The notes beneath the pieces were generated by a model that worked only from the letters and a program-made list of their open reading frames with translations, searched no databases and was not told the origin of the DNA. 64,000 nt of DNA from Hybos culiciformis (taxonomy: Eukaryota; Arthropoda; Insecta; Diptera; Hybotidae). Below are positions 35,624 to 46,000 of the stretch, one piece after another; position 1 is the stretch's first letter, and the number at the start of each line of letters is the position of its first letter. A program made the position numbers and the translations under genes. Location: positions 36,947,381-37,011,380 of the forward strand of contig OZ023275.1 in assembly GCA_964007475.1 (NCBI GenBank), given 5' to 3'.

Positions 35624-38600
35624 AAAAGTTAGAAGTAACAGAAGACGATATTCATAATAAACCGGATTTGACAAATAGACCCAAACAAGAAACAAACGAA
35701 AAATTATTAGAAGAGTCTTGTACACAAGAAAACAAAGAAATAACAGTAGTTCAAATATTAAAAAGAACTGAAGAAATAGAGACTCCAGTAAAAGAAAAAA
35801 AACATTGGCCTCCCTATCATATCAGAAAACAAAGATATGATAGGAAGAGAGCTGAAATTATTACGTTTAAAAATGTCAGCGAGATGAGGCTAAACGTTAA
35901 TAAAATAATGCAATCAAAAAAACGTAAAGAGAAATCTATAAGAGAAAATCAATATTATAGAGGAGTGAAGGAAGATAAGAGAAAAATTCTGTCATCAGTT
36001 ATAAAACTTCCTAACGACAATAGACCTTATGTGAAAATCAAAATTGGACAAAAATCATTAAAGGGATTATTGGATTCTGGTGCATCTATTTCGTGTTTAG
36101 GAAAAGATCAAAAATGGATAAGAGAAAATACTGATTTCAAAATACATAGAATAAAAGAATCAGTCATAACTGCTTCAGGTACTAAAACAGAAATAATAGG
36201 ATATATTTTAGTACCCATACTCTTTAATAAGATTTCAAAAGTTTTGAAAATTCACGTGGTGCCTAAACTATCCCAAGAACTTTATCTTGGAGTCAACTTC
36301 TGGACCAACTTCAAACTAGCACCCCAAATTTTTAATCTAGTGTCCGAAATCTCAGAAATAGACCTGAACATTCACAAATTAGACTCTAATGAACAATTAG
36401 AACTTGAAGCAATTAAAAGAATGTTTCCTTCATACACAGTAGAAGGATTAGGGTGCACAAGTTTGGAACAACACATAATAGACACAGGAGACAGTGAGCC
36501 AGTGAAGCAAAAACATTATCCAATCTCCCCCGCCATTCAAAAGCTAATGTATGCTGAAGTAGACAGGATGTTAGAAATGGGCGTGATCGAAGAAAGCAAC
36601 AGTGCATGGACATCACCAGTAGTACTTGTAAGGAAACCAGGGAAAAACCGTCTGTGTTTAGATTCAAGAAAAGTGAATGATCTAACAAAGAAAGATGCGT
36701 ATCCTCTGCCGAATATACAAGGACTTCTAGCACGAATTGACAAAACGAAATATATCAGCAGCATAGATTTAAAAGATGCATTTTGGCAGATTCCGCTTGA
36801 AAAGGAATCTAGGGAGAAAACTACTTTCGCTATCCCTGGTAGACCTCTATATCAATACACCCGCATGCCGTTCGGACTCTGTAATGCATCTCAGCGAATG
36901 TGCAGATTAATGGACAAGGTAATTCCGCAACACTTAAAGGAGGAAATAAAAGTCTACTTAGATGACTTAATGGTAGCAACTGAGACTCAAGAACGTCACT
37001 TCCAACTCTTAAAAGAAGTTGCAATTGCTCTGAGAAAAGCCAACTTGACCATAAATGTTGAAAAATCAAAATTCTTCATGAAAGAAATCAAATACTTGGG
37101 GTATGTCATAGGCGCAAATGGTACGAAGCCAGATCCAGGAAAAATAACTGCAATTTCTGAATATCCTGAACCAAAATCTTTGAAACAAACCAGACGTTTC
37201 TTAGGAATGACAGGATGGTTTCAACGTTTAATACAAGGTTATTCCACAATAGTTTCACCTATTACAGATTGCTTACAAATTAAAAACAGCGGTAATAAAT
37301 TCATTTTCACTGAACGGGCAAGAGAAGCTTTCACGAAAATTAAGGAAATCTTAATTTCGGAACCCGTGTTAGCTCCCCCTAATTACGACAAGCCTTTCTT
37401 TATACAAACCGATGCCAGCCAATCCGGCATTGGAGCAGTGATTTTCCAATTAGATTCTGAAAAAAACGAACACCCTGTAGCATACATGTCGAAAAAATTC
37501 AACGAAACACAAGCTCGGTGGGCAGCTACAGAACAAGAATGTTTTGCAGTTGTCGAAGCGATAAGGAAGTTTCGAATGTATGTAGAAGGCGTCAAATTCA
37601 CAGTATTAACTGATTGTGCAGCACTCAAGTGGCTAATGACTTGTAAAGATCACCACGGAAAGCTTTTTAGGTGGTCACTAAAGCTACAAGCGTTTGAATT
37701 CGACATTCAACACAGATCAGGGAAAAAGAATGTAGTAGCAGATTCACTTTCACGATCTTTTGGAATGGAAGAAATTGCTTTAAGGTGTCCAGACTTAGAT
37801 TTAGAATCAGAAGCCTTTGAATCAGATAAATATAAAGAAATTCGTGAAGCAGTAATAGATAATAAAGACAGGCTTCCGGATCTTCAAATAGTTGAAAATA
37901 AAGTATTCAAAAGAGTGGAATTTAGAAAAAACCAAGAAGTGTCAGAATGCAACCTATGGAGACTTTGGATTCCAGAAGAGCTAGTAAATGAGGTGATTAA
38001 AAATAATCATGACCCTCCACACTCAGCACATGGCGGACTTGGAAAAACCCTCTATAAAATTAGAACAAAATATTACTGGCCTCAAATGTTTTCAGATGTA
38101 AAGAGATACATTCAAAGCTGCAACATTTGTAAAGAAACAAAACCTAGTAATCAGATCCTTAGACCCCCCATGGGAAATAAACCAATACCATCACGCCCAT
38201 TCCAAAATCTATACATAGACTTTTTAGGCCCATATCCAAGGTCTAGATCTGGAAATACTTGCATTTTTATAATACTCGATTCATTCTCTAAATACGTTAT
38301 TATTCGCCCATTACGCAAAGCCACTACAGCGAACGCAATTAAAGTACTGGATGAAGCCATTAGCTTATTTGGATGTCCAGAAAGCATTTTGAGTGACAAT
38401 GGGACACCGTTAGTTGCAAAAGATTTCGAAGCATATCTAAAAAATTACGGCATCGAACATAAATTAACTGCTTTCTACGCACCACAAGCAAATGCAAGTG
38501 AAAGGGTAAATGGGTCAATCTTAAACGCAATAAGAGCATATATAGATGATCAACAGTATAACTGGGATGGTGACTTAGATAGTATAAGCACTGCTCTTAG

Positions 38601-39036
38601 GGCTACAGTACACGAATCAACTGGAATGTCACCATACTACGTTCTATTCGGACAACAAATGATCACACATGGTAGCTCCTTTAAATTACTCAGGAAAATG
38701 CATATGATAGATGGAGAAGATGTAGAAATACTACCCCCGCCCGGATCGTTCCAAATCATAAAAGAGATAGTGCGGAATAATTTAGAGAAAGCTAAAGAGA
38801 AAGGCAGAAAGTTATATAATAGAAAGTGCAAAAACGTGAAATATAAAATAGGTCAAACAGTCTACAGGAGAAATTTTGCTCAAAGCGATTTTAGCAAACA
38901 CTTCAATGCTAAGTTGGGGAAGAAGTTCATTCCATGTATAGTATTAAAAATAATTGGAAATAGCATATATGAAGTAAAAGACTTAGCAGGTAAAAACTCT
39001 ATAGGTAGATATCACGCCAAAGATCTGAAAGTTTGA
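35575..39036 (+). CDS. pol: Retrotransposon Pol (protease, RT, RNase H, integrase), made as Gag-Pol by -1 frameshift
   Basis: The -1 frame from the slip site to TGA 39034-39036 has 1153 codons (numbered from 35575). Order: aspartic protease with LLDSGAS (Asp167); reverse transcriptase with LCLDSRKVNDLT, the DLKDAFWQIPL motif and active-site YLDD (461-464); RNase H with QTDAS (Asp613) and VVADSLSR; integrase zinc region ending CNIC (849-852); and integrase core with Asp882 (YIDFLGP), Asp941 (SDNGT) and Glu976 (NASERVNG). A basic C-terminal tail follows, with no chromodomain that I can see. All catalytic residues looked for are present and the frame is intact. D941 to E976 leaves 34 residues, one fewer than classic DD35E. 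The nearest group is probably mdg3/Micropia (from memory). Confidence 0.95.
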   Translation, partial: LDSQSVARPSADFEIGQKLEVTEDDIHNKPDLTNRPKQETNEKLLEESCTQENKEITVVQILKRTEEIETPVKEKKHWPPYHIRKQRYDRKRAEIITFKNVSEMRLNVNKIMQSKKRKEKSIRENQYYRGVKEDKRKILSSVIKLPNDNRPYVKIKIGQKSLKGLLDSGASISCLGKDQKWIRENTDFKIHRIKESVITASGTKTEIIGYILVPILFNKISKVLKIHVVPKLSQELYLGVNFWTNFKLAPQIFNLVSEISEIDLNIHKLDSNEQLELEAIKRMFPSYTVEGLGCTSLEQHIIDTGDSEPVKQKHYPISPAIQKLMYAEVDRMLEMGVIEESNSAWTSPVVLVRKPGKNRLCLDSRKVNDLTKKDAYPLPNIQGLLARIDKTKYISSIDLKDAFWQIPLEKESREKTTFAIPGRPLYQYTRMPFGLCNASQRMCRLMDKVIPQHLKEEIKVYLDDLMVATETQERHFQLLKEVAIALRKANLTINVEKSKFFMKEIKYLGYVIGANGTKPDPGKITAISEYPEPKSLKQTRRFLGMTGWFQRLIQGYSTIVSPITDCLQIKNSGNKFIFTERAREAFTKIKEILISEPVLAPPNYDKPFFIQTDASQSGIGAVIFQLDSEKNEHPVAYMSKKFNETQARWAATEQECFAVVEAIRKFRMYVEGVKFTVLTDCAALKWLMTCKDHHGKLFRWSLKLQAFEFDIQHRSGKKNVVADSLSRSFGMEEIALRCPDLDLESEAFESDKYKEIREAVIDNKDRLPDLQIVENKVFKRVEFRKNQEVSECNLWRLWIPEELVNEVIKNNHDPPHSAHGGLGKTLYKIRTKYYWPQMFSDVKRYIQSCNICKETKPSNQILRPPMGNKPIPSRPFQNLYIDFLGPYPRSRSGNTCIFIILDSFSKYVIIRPLRKATTANAIKVLDEAISLFGCPESILSDNGTPLVAKDFEAYLKNYGIEHKLTAFYAPQANASERVNGSILNAIRAYIDDQQYNWDGDLDSISTALRATVHESTGMSPYYVLFGQQMITHGSSFKLLRKMHMIDGEDVEILPPPGSFQIIKEIVRNNLEKAKEKGRKLYNRKCKNVKYKIGQTVYRRNFAQSDFSKHFNAKLGKKFIPCIVLKIIGNSIYEVKDLAGKNSIGRYHAKDLKV

Positions 39037-39040
39037 TTTT

Positions 39041-39056
39041 AGGAAAGAAAAGGAAA
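39041..39056 (+). promoter_or_regulatory. Polypurine run after pol (possible displaced polypurine tract)
   Basis: AGGAAAGAAAAGGAAA is sixteen purines starting five bases after the pol stop codon. It looks like a plus-strand primer but lies 1058 bp from the 3' LTR, where a polypurine tract normally abuts the LTR. Confidence 0.4.
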
Positions 39057-39341
39057 TCTGATAGCTGAGAAAGAAAAATTTCAAAATAATAAAACAAAAC
39101 AAAAAAATTTATTTTTCTTGTTCTTAAAGAGAAAATATATATATATATGTTTTAATTAATATACAAATTACGTAATGAACAGAATTTTTTTTTATACAAA
39201 ATTGCTACTATATTTTATAAAAATATGCTTATGAAATATTACAATTTTATTATTAGAAAAATTAATAAATATATAAAAAAAAAAAAAAATATTATAAAAA
39301 AAAAAATTCAATATGTATATAGTTTTAAGATTTTATAAAAA

Positions 39342-39385
<44 letters not shown>

Positions 39386-39574
39386 TTTTATAAAAAAAAA
39401 AAAAAAATAATAATAGTAATAATATTGGTGAATATGTTTAGTTTTAAAATTAAAAATTATAATTCACAATGATACAAAATTTTTGTAAGAAAATCAAAAT
39501 TAGTAAATTGATAAGTAATACATCCATAACATATACAGATATATATACATAATAACACGAAATTTGATCTGTTT

Positions 39575-39636
39575 GCCCGGCTAACTCAGTCGATAGAACA
39601 TGAGACTCTTTATCTCAGGATCGGCTTCAAGCCCCA
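39575..39636 (+). pseudogene. tRNA-Lys(CTT)-like relic inside the retrotransposon
   Basis: Starting GCCCGGCTAACTCAGTCGAT, the sequence follows insect tRNA-Lys(CTT) closely: D arm, anticodon arm GACTCTTTATCTC with CTT retained, and a T-arm remnant GCTTCAAGCCCCA. Two bases are missing before the T arm and the A and B boxes are damaged. The likeness stops at about GCCCCA, so the 3' acceptor strand (the part that pairs with a primer site) is absent. It is on the same strand as the element. It could be a tRNA-derived SINE or a captured primer tRNA. Confidence 0.7.
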
Positions 39637-39724
39637 ACTGAAAATATTTCTAGTTTTCAGTTATTACTTCAGACCCTTACTTCACTGGTTTTCTAGCTTC
39701 AATTCACCGCCTTCGACGGGTGTA

Positions 39725-40100
39725 ATAAGGCTGTCACACTTCGGCTTTTTAATGGCTTTTTGAAAAAGCTATCATCGTTGTGGCTATTTCGTGGCTTTTT
39801 CCATACAAAAAAAAGAAAAAAAAGCTAGTGGCTTTTCAAAAAGCCACTAGAAAATCAGGGATCAAATAACAAATGAGCTCTGTGAGAAAAAAATAAACTA
39901 ACTATTGCATACTTTCAGGAAGTTGGCGGCAATTTTTAAAAAAAAACGAATAAAAAAACAAAAAAAATTCCCAAAAAAAAAGGAAAAAGATATGACAAAA
40001 CGAGAAAAAAAAAGAAAAAAAACCAAAAAGTGCAAGTGTGAACGCATTTAAAAAAGCCGTCATGAGTAGTGGCTTTTTAGTTGTAGTGTGACTCGCTTAT
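39725..40100. mobile_element. Palindromic fold-back (MITE-like) insertion near the 3' LTR
   Basis: Imperfect inverted ends lie at 39725-39740 and 40085-40100 (13 of 16 match, with GTCACACT exact). Further GGCTTTTT/AAAAAGCC words inside also pair. A near-perfect hairpin, CTAGTGGCTTTT-CA-AAAAGCCACTAG, lies at 39825-39850. No direct target duplication was recognised and there is no coding frame. Confidence 0.5.
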
Positions 40101-40114
40101 AATTGAACCTATTT

Positions 40115-41338
40115 TGTTACCGTGAAGTTTGAATAGCGTTTTATAACTGAACAAATTCTTTTCACATTTTTTTTAATATTTTTCAAAAAAAAAAAAAATT
40201 ACTTATGAATTTTTTTTTATGACCTTAAATCCTTTAAAGACCCCTAATAAACTAAAATTAGTTTTTTCCCAAATGTTTAAAATTTCTTTACCTTAGTTAA
40301 GTGCTTTATCTTTTATATTATGTTAAGTACAGTATCTTTTATATTATATTAAGTACAGTAACGTTTATATTATATTAAGTACAGTATCATTTTATGTTTT
40401 TGTAATAAATAAAAAGAAAAAAAAAACATGCATAATATGACTAACATATTTAAAAAAAAAAAAAAAAAGGAAAAAAAAAGAAAGGATCAAATTTTAATTG
40501 TTTTTTGATAATATTGTTTTTTGATAATATTAAAACCATTAGAATTCATTACTAATTCCAATTCTGGGTTTTTCTTTGTTTTGTGTGAAGTTGTTGTTGG
40601 ACTGGTTTTTTTAAAAACATATAAAAAGAAATGCATTTCCAATAGCAATTTCATACTGATTGAAAAACTGAAAGGTAAAAGAAATAGAGAAAACTCATTC
40701 TTTGCTTCGGTTGTTCAGTTTTGGCAGGATGTACAACATCAGCCAAGACAGAACAACTGAGGATAACTCTTCCTTGTTTTCTTTAGGTACTACAGTTGTG
40801 CGTCCGAGACCAAGTAAATTTATTTTACTGGCCAAGGACAACAACTGTAGTGGATTGTTATTAGAGCGGAGCAATTTAATGCTAGCTCTAATAACAACCA
40901 AAATCCCAATCTTAGTGGAGGATTCTTGGGCCTATCCAAGAATCCGAAGCTAAGATATACCGATTACCACATGGATGCTCCTACGGGAGGATCCATACTA
41001 CGTTGTGGTTTTATGACTGGCTCACCTGCCACTGGCGTGGAGGCAAAATCACTGAGCAATCATGATTTTGTATCCATTGACAGTGACAGAGGAGCACAGT
41101 CATAAGTGGACGGACGTTATTGATCGTTCCTTATCTCAACCAAACCGTGCGGTACCCGGTTGAGATAAGCTTCGAGTAAAACTGATCAATAATGCTCCAT
41201 CCGGTCGGTCAGGAGATGTCACTAGGCATCTGCTGCAATCCAAAAATTTATATGTCCATATAAATATAGCTTGGCTTACCTCAATAGCCATAGATAGGAA
41301 TTAGTTTTTTTTTTTAAAATAATGATTAGGCTTGCCAG

Positions 41339-41389
<51 letters not shown>

Positions 41390-43035
41390 AACAATCAGAA
41401 GCAAAATTGTGGATAATTAAAGTTTTAAATTTTTCAACAAAACAATTTTTTTTTGAGTATTTTATCTCGAATTTGAGCATTTTTAATTTTCTTTTGGGAA
41501 ATTTAACAAACTTCATTTGGCAACCCTGCAAATATTCCATATAACATACAATGAAATTTTTTATATTAATAGCGAATGTATAGAAATTTTAGCATCCGAC
41601 ATAACAAATTTTTATTCTTTTCTGGTTAAAACTTAAACAAAGCTAAGTAGGCGCAATAAAATACACTGAAGCTGTTCAATTTAAATTGGTGTGAAGCTAA
41701 TGATGTGACACATGCAGAAATTGCGATTCTACAAACTTTGCGAGAAAAGCTAATATCTTAAGTTTAAAAACCAAAATTAAACGAACAAAGATTCATAATT
41801 TTTTTAAAATAAAAATAAATTTCATTTTATAACTAATATGACTTTAAAAAAATATGCAAAACAAACATTTATGAATAAAAACGTAGTACAGTGCTTCCCA
41901 AAGAAGTACATCTGGCAATCCTAGGCTAGTAGAGGGAAATCAAGCTATATCTCTGCAACTAAAAACTAAAAAAAAAAAAAAATATTTTCACTTCTTCAAA
42001 ACTTAAAGAATTGGTTTTAATAAATTTTTTTTTATATATTTTTATTTTTCTTAAAAAAATTTGATACTGATTGAAAAACTGAAAGACTGAAAGATGTTTT
42101 ACTGATTGAAAAACTGAAAGATGTTTTACTGATTGAAAAACTGAAAGATGTTTTATTGATTGAAAAACTGAAAGATTTGATAACAAGAAGACACGGAAGA
42201 CAGTTCAAAATTTGATCATCAAAGCATCTAGCAAAAAAAAATATGCAAGCCTAACAGAAAAATTTCTTTATCATATAAGACATTTATGTTTAAATATAAA
42301 GACAAATAATTATAATTGTAAGAAAAATTCTTTATATGTCAAAAATAATTAGATTAGTTTTTATAGATTTTCACAATCGTAGGGTACTTTTAAATTTCTA
42401 AAAATTATTTTTTTATAAATAAATACTATGTAATTTTAAAAAAAAAAAAAATTATGTTTCATTAAATCTTTCTCATAGGTCCTAGCGGAAAAAAGAAATG
42501 CTGATGTAAGGTCCAGCAATAGGTGGCCATAGCCACAAGCTGAAGAATGACGTCGTAGTCATTTAGGTGTAATTTTTTTTTTAGACTTGGTCGGGGTTTC
42601 TTGAAATATCTTTTTTTTTTTCTATCTCAAATTTTACCTTCTTCCAAACATGACATCCTAAAATTTTGTTATGGACACTCTGGTGTTCACTGTCGCGTAC
42701 CCACCCAACGACGAGCTTAGACCCGGCCTGTGAACAGGATGTCTTAGACAGTGGACTCGGCACCAGATATATTTTAGCTAGTAAAGTTATTTTATTAATC
42801 TTTACTATAGCAAATTTCACTTGGCATAAATTTCTATGTTAAGATCTCGGTGGTTCTTTTTTTTGAACTAAATACTTTTACACAACCCTAATTTCGTTAC
42901 CTAACAAATGGATGGTACCCAATACCAGAAGTTTGTTTTTAACTCTCCTAATAGTTCTGTAACAAATGGCACAACATGGTGTCACAAATTTGTTATCTAC
43001 AATTCAAATAAATTTCTCCTAATAAATTCGTAACA
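40115..43035 (+). repeat. 3' LTR (2921 bp)
   Basis: A copy of the 5' LTR with the same TGTTAC/GTAACA ends. The five small frames recognised in the 5' copy translate identically here. It differs mainly in A-run lengths. The target duplication AACA (43036-43039) follows. Confidence 0.93.
40789..41264 (+). other. Hairpin-rich structured domain in the 3' LTR
   Basis: This is the second copy of the block at 30098-30573, offset 10691, with every stem preserved because the sequence is the same. If the transcript starts upstream of it in the LTR, the domain would be present at one or both RNA ends. Confidence 0.7.
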
Positions 43036-43039
43036 AACA

Positions 43040-46000
43040 TTACATTGTGATCAAAATTTTTAATGTTTTAACGAATTCGTATAATAAAACATTGAATTTC
43101 ATATACAGAACTTTACTACACGACAAATATCACATTCTTTTTTTGAAAACTTTAATTCAGGGTTTTATTAGAATTATAATAATTTAATTAAAATTAGATA
43201 CAATAATAATTTAATTAATTATTTATACCTATACATTTGATAGAAAAACATGTTGTATAAAATATATTTTTTTACGTAATATCATGGAATTAAGTTTATA
43301 AATATTTTACTTCTTTAATCAAAAATAATAATTCAATCTAGTTTTATCAAATAAATATCTATACATATATACATATATATATTTATATATAGTATACAGA
43401 TACAATTTTATGAAATGATAAACTTATTTCGAATAAATGTAATAAGCACTGTTTATGTCAATAAAAGCATTTATTACTTCCATAAAAGAAATATAAGTAA
43501 AAATCATAAAAATACAATATTAAATTACAAAAAAAAATTACGTAAACTGTATTTAAAAATAATTGTTTATATATTTTTTTTTTTGAGGTTATGGTGTTAA
43601 GTTAACAATTAAATTGTAAAACATTATTAAATATATGATTTTATATCAGAATATAAGTAAGCCACGTATAATTAAAGAAAGATTTAGCTCAAAAAATAAG
43701 TCAGGAAGAATAAATTAAAAAAAACCTAAAATAAAGACTTAAGGAAATTTTTTGACCAATGAATGTGTATATTAATTTATAAGTAGATATGTAGGTACTT
43801 AATACTACTTAATTTTTTTTAATTATTACTATATTTTCAAATGCTTTTTATTGGCTTGGTGTCACGCTATTGTATAGGTATAGAGACATCAATTGCAGTA
43901 AAAATTAAAAATACATAACTAAAAATAAAGCAACTTTTGAAATTGAAATAAAAAAAAGGCTAACAAACACATTAAAAATATAGAAAAAACTGATTTTTGA
44001 TTGTTAGAATTTCTGTTTCTTTGAATTCTGATTTTTCCACAACTTCCAGTTTAAAATTTCATATAATATCTATATTTTTACTTCTTATATAGCCAAGAAC
44101 TAGTTAAATTCAACATTCAAATTTGTCTACAAAAAATCAAAGAGAAATCTAATACTTTTCTTTTTTTTTATAATATGCTTTATTTTTATAAAGTTTCATT
44201 TATTCACTCACTCATTTATGTTCCTTGAAATATATAAAAGATATAATAAAAATTTCAAATAAAAATGATCAACATTGAAATTTTTTAGATAACACAACAA
44301 AAAGTATCTTCAATTATTTTTTATTATTATTGTAAATTATTTTTTTCTTCATACATATATACTGAATGAACTTAGTGTAATTCATAAAAAATATTTTTAA
44401 TCTCTTTTATTGAATCAAATTTATAAAGAAATAAAAAAAAACACAAATTTCTCTTGTCATATGTACAAAATTAATAAGCTTTTAAATTATTTCTTGATTA
44501 AATAATGTCAAGAAAAATTAAAAACATATGAGTTTTATTTTTATTTATCAATTGAGCAACGATGAATTTAAATTTAAATGCTTTTATAATAATAAAAAAA
44601 AAAACAATGACAAAAATTTTATTTTATTATATTAATGCCGAAAACTTCTAAAATAAAATTATAATTAAATGGGTGTAATTACATGCATTAAATTTTTTGT
44701 TAATAACAATGTCTGTTTAACGATATTGGTATAATACGCAATTATATAGAAACTTTTCTAAAAAATTGTAAGTATAGTTCTTTTATTTCTGAAACTACAC
44801 TAAGTACTGAGTAAATTATATCTAGCGATAGTGGTAGTCTAAAATAAAAGTCTAAAATAATTAAAGTAGAATATCTAATATCAATAATTTTGTACTAATT
44901 TTAAGCGTCGAAGTAAATTTTTAATATTAACTACAATGCAAATGGCAAAAATTTCCATGATCATCTATATCTTAGTAAGGTATGAATAACTTAAGAAAGA
45001 ATGTGACAAATTTGATATTTGGCTTAAATTTGAAACCTAAATTTAAACAAAAGAATGGAAATTTTATAATGTTATTAATTAACAAAAAAAAAAAAATATC
45101 TTACTTTCAGGTTTATATTGTCTGTGAGTAATATAATATAATTTTATATTTTATAATATGAACATTTTTGCATTTTTTCCTATATAATAATGATTTATAT
45201 ATAAAGAAAGCTAATAAACATAGATCAAATTACGGGTGACCTCTCATCATGACTTTTTGGTATACATTTTCAATATATATATTAAAGTAGGTATATTAAG
45301 TAAGTAGTTTTCTTTTTAAGAAAAAAAAGTTTCTGCACACAAGATATTTTTAGCAATAAGTTTAATAAGTAGGTACTTATATGGAAAATTGTTTTTACTA
45401 CACTATTATAGTAATGTGTGTATGTTAAAATTTTCATTTTCTCATTTTAAAACCAATGCTTTTACTTAAAGAGGAATAAAATTTAGCTGTCAACTTAAGA
45501 AGTTATTTTCTCTAAAATGGCAGAAAAACGTTAACACTAATAATAACTAAGAACACTAGTAAGCTTGAAACACTTGAAGCTTCCAAAATGTACAAACGCA
45601 TATTTTAATCATTTCAATCAGCGTTTACTTTTTTCCATAAAAATTGAGCTAGATCTAATACTAATTTTGGTAGCAGATATATAATTATGTAGGTGAGATA
45701 AGTTAAATCTTTTTACTTTGAAGAAATTATTTTTTTGCATCCAAATACAAGTTATATCAGAAGCTCCTAATTAAAACACCTTGCAGATCTGAAAACTTCA
45801 CTCAAAACAGTGTATCAAATTCTATTGGGGTTAAATTGAGTCTATTGCAGTTTGGTGTATTTGAATCCAGTTTCTAGTTCTAAAATTATAACTGAATTTT
45901 TTTTTTGTAATTCTTAAATTTGACAAACATTCCTTTTAACAGATTTATACTAAATATCCGTAAATACCTAAATGGGTATCTACGCATTTTATTCACTTAT

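Larger units (their letters stand above)
39037..40114 (+). other. Non-coding region between pol and 3' LTR, no env
   Basis: About 1.1 kb with long A and T runs and no reading frame suggestive of an envelope protein. A purine run AGGAAAGAAAAGGAAA (39041-39056) lies just after the pol stop. The bases immediately before the 3' LTR (TTGAACCTATTT) are not a polypurine tract. Two insert-like features, a tRNA-Lys-like relic and a fold-back element, are annotated separately. Confidence 0.7.
29411..43035 (+). mobile_element. Complete Ty3/gypsy LTR retrotransposon, 13.6 kb
   Basis: Two long direct repeats (29411-32346 and 40115-43035) flank gag and pol. Each LTR starts TGTTAC and ends GTAACA, a perfect 6-bp inverted pair. 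A 4-bp target duplication AACA lies at 29407-29410 and 43036-43039. The internal part is 7768 bp with the order primer site, structured leader, gag, -1 frameshift signal, and pol (protease, RT, RNase H, integrase), which is the Ty3/gypsy order. The QANASERVNGS motif at the third catalytic residue of integrase and the two-part Gag zinc region recall the mdg3/Micropia group (from memory). The reading frames are unbroken. No env frame is present. The LTRs are very long for gypsy elements. Confidence 0.95.

Noticed and set aside
35668..35670. Independent start of Pol at 35668
   Set aside because: This codon is TTG. No ATG occurs in the frame before 35884, and the -1 slip site at the gag stop explains expression.
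39041..39056. That the true 3' LTR begins just after the purine run at 39056
   Set aside because: The DNA from 39057 to 40114 has no counterpart left of 29411, while TGTTAC/GTAACA ends and the AACA duplication fit 29411 and 43035.
39037..40114. Possible env gene after pol
   Set aside because: No frame of useful length, no signal peptide or membrane segment; the region is A/T runs, a tRNA relic and a palindrome.
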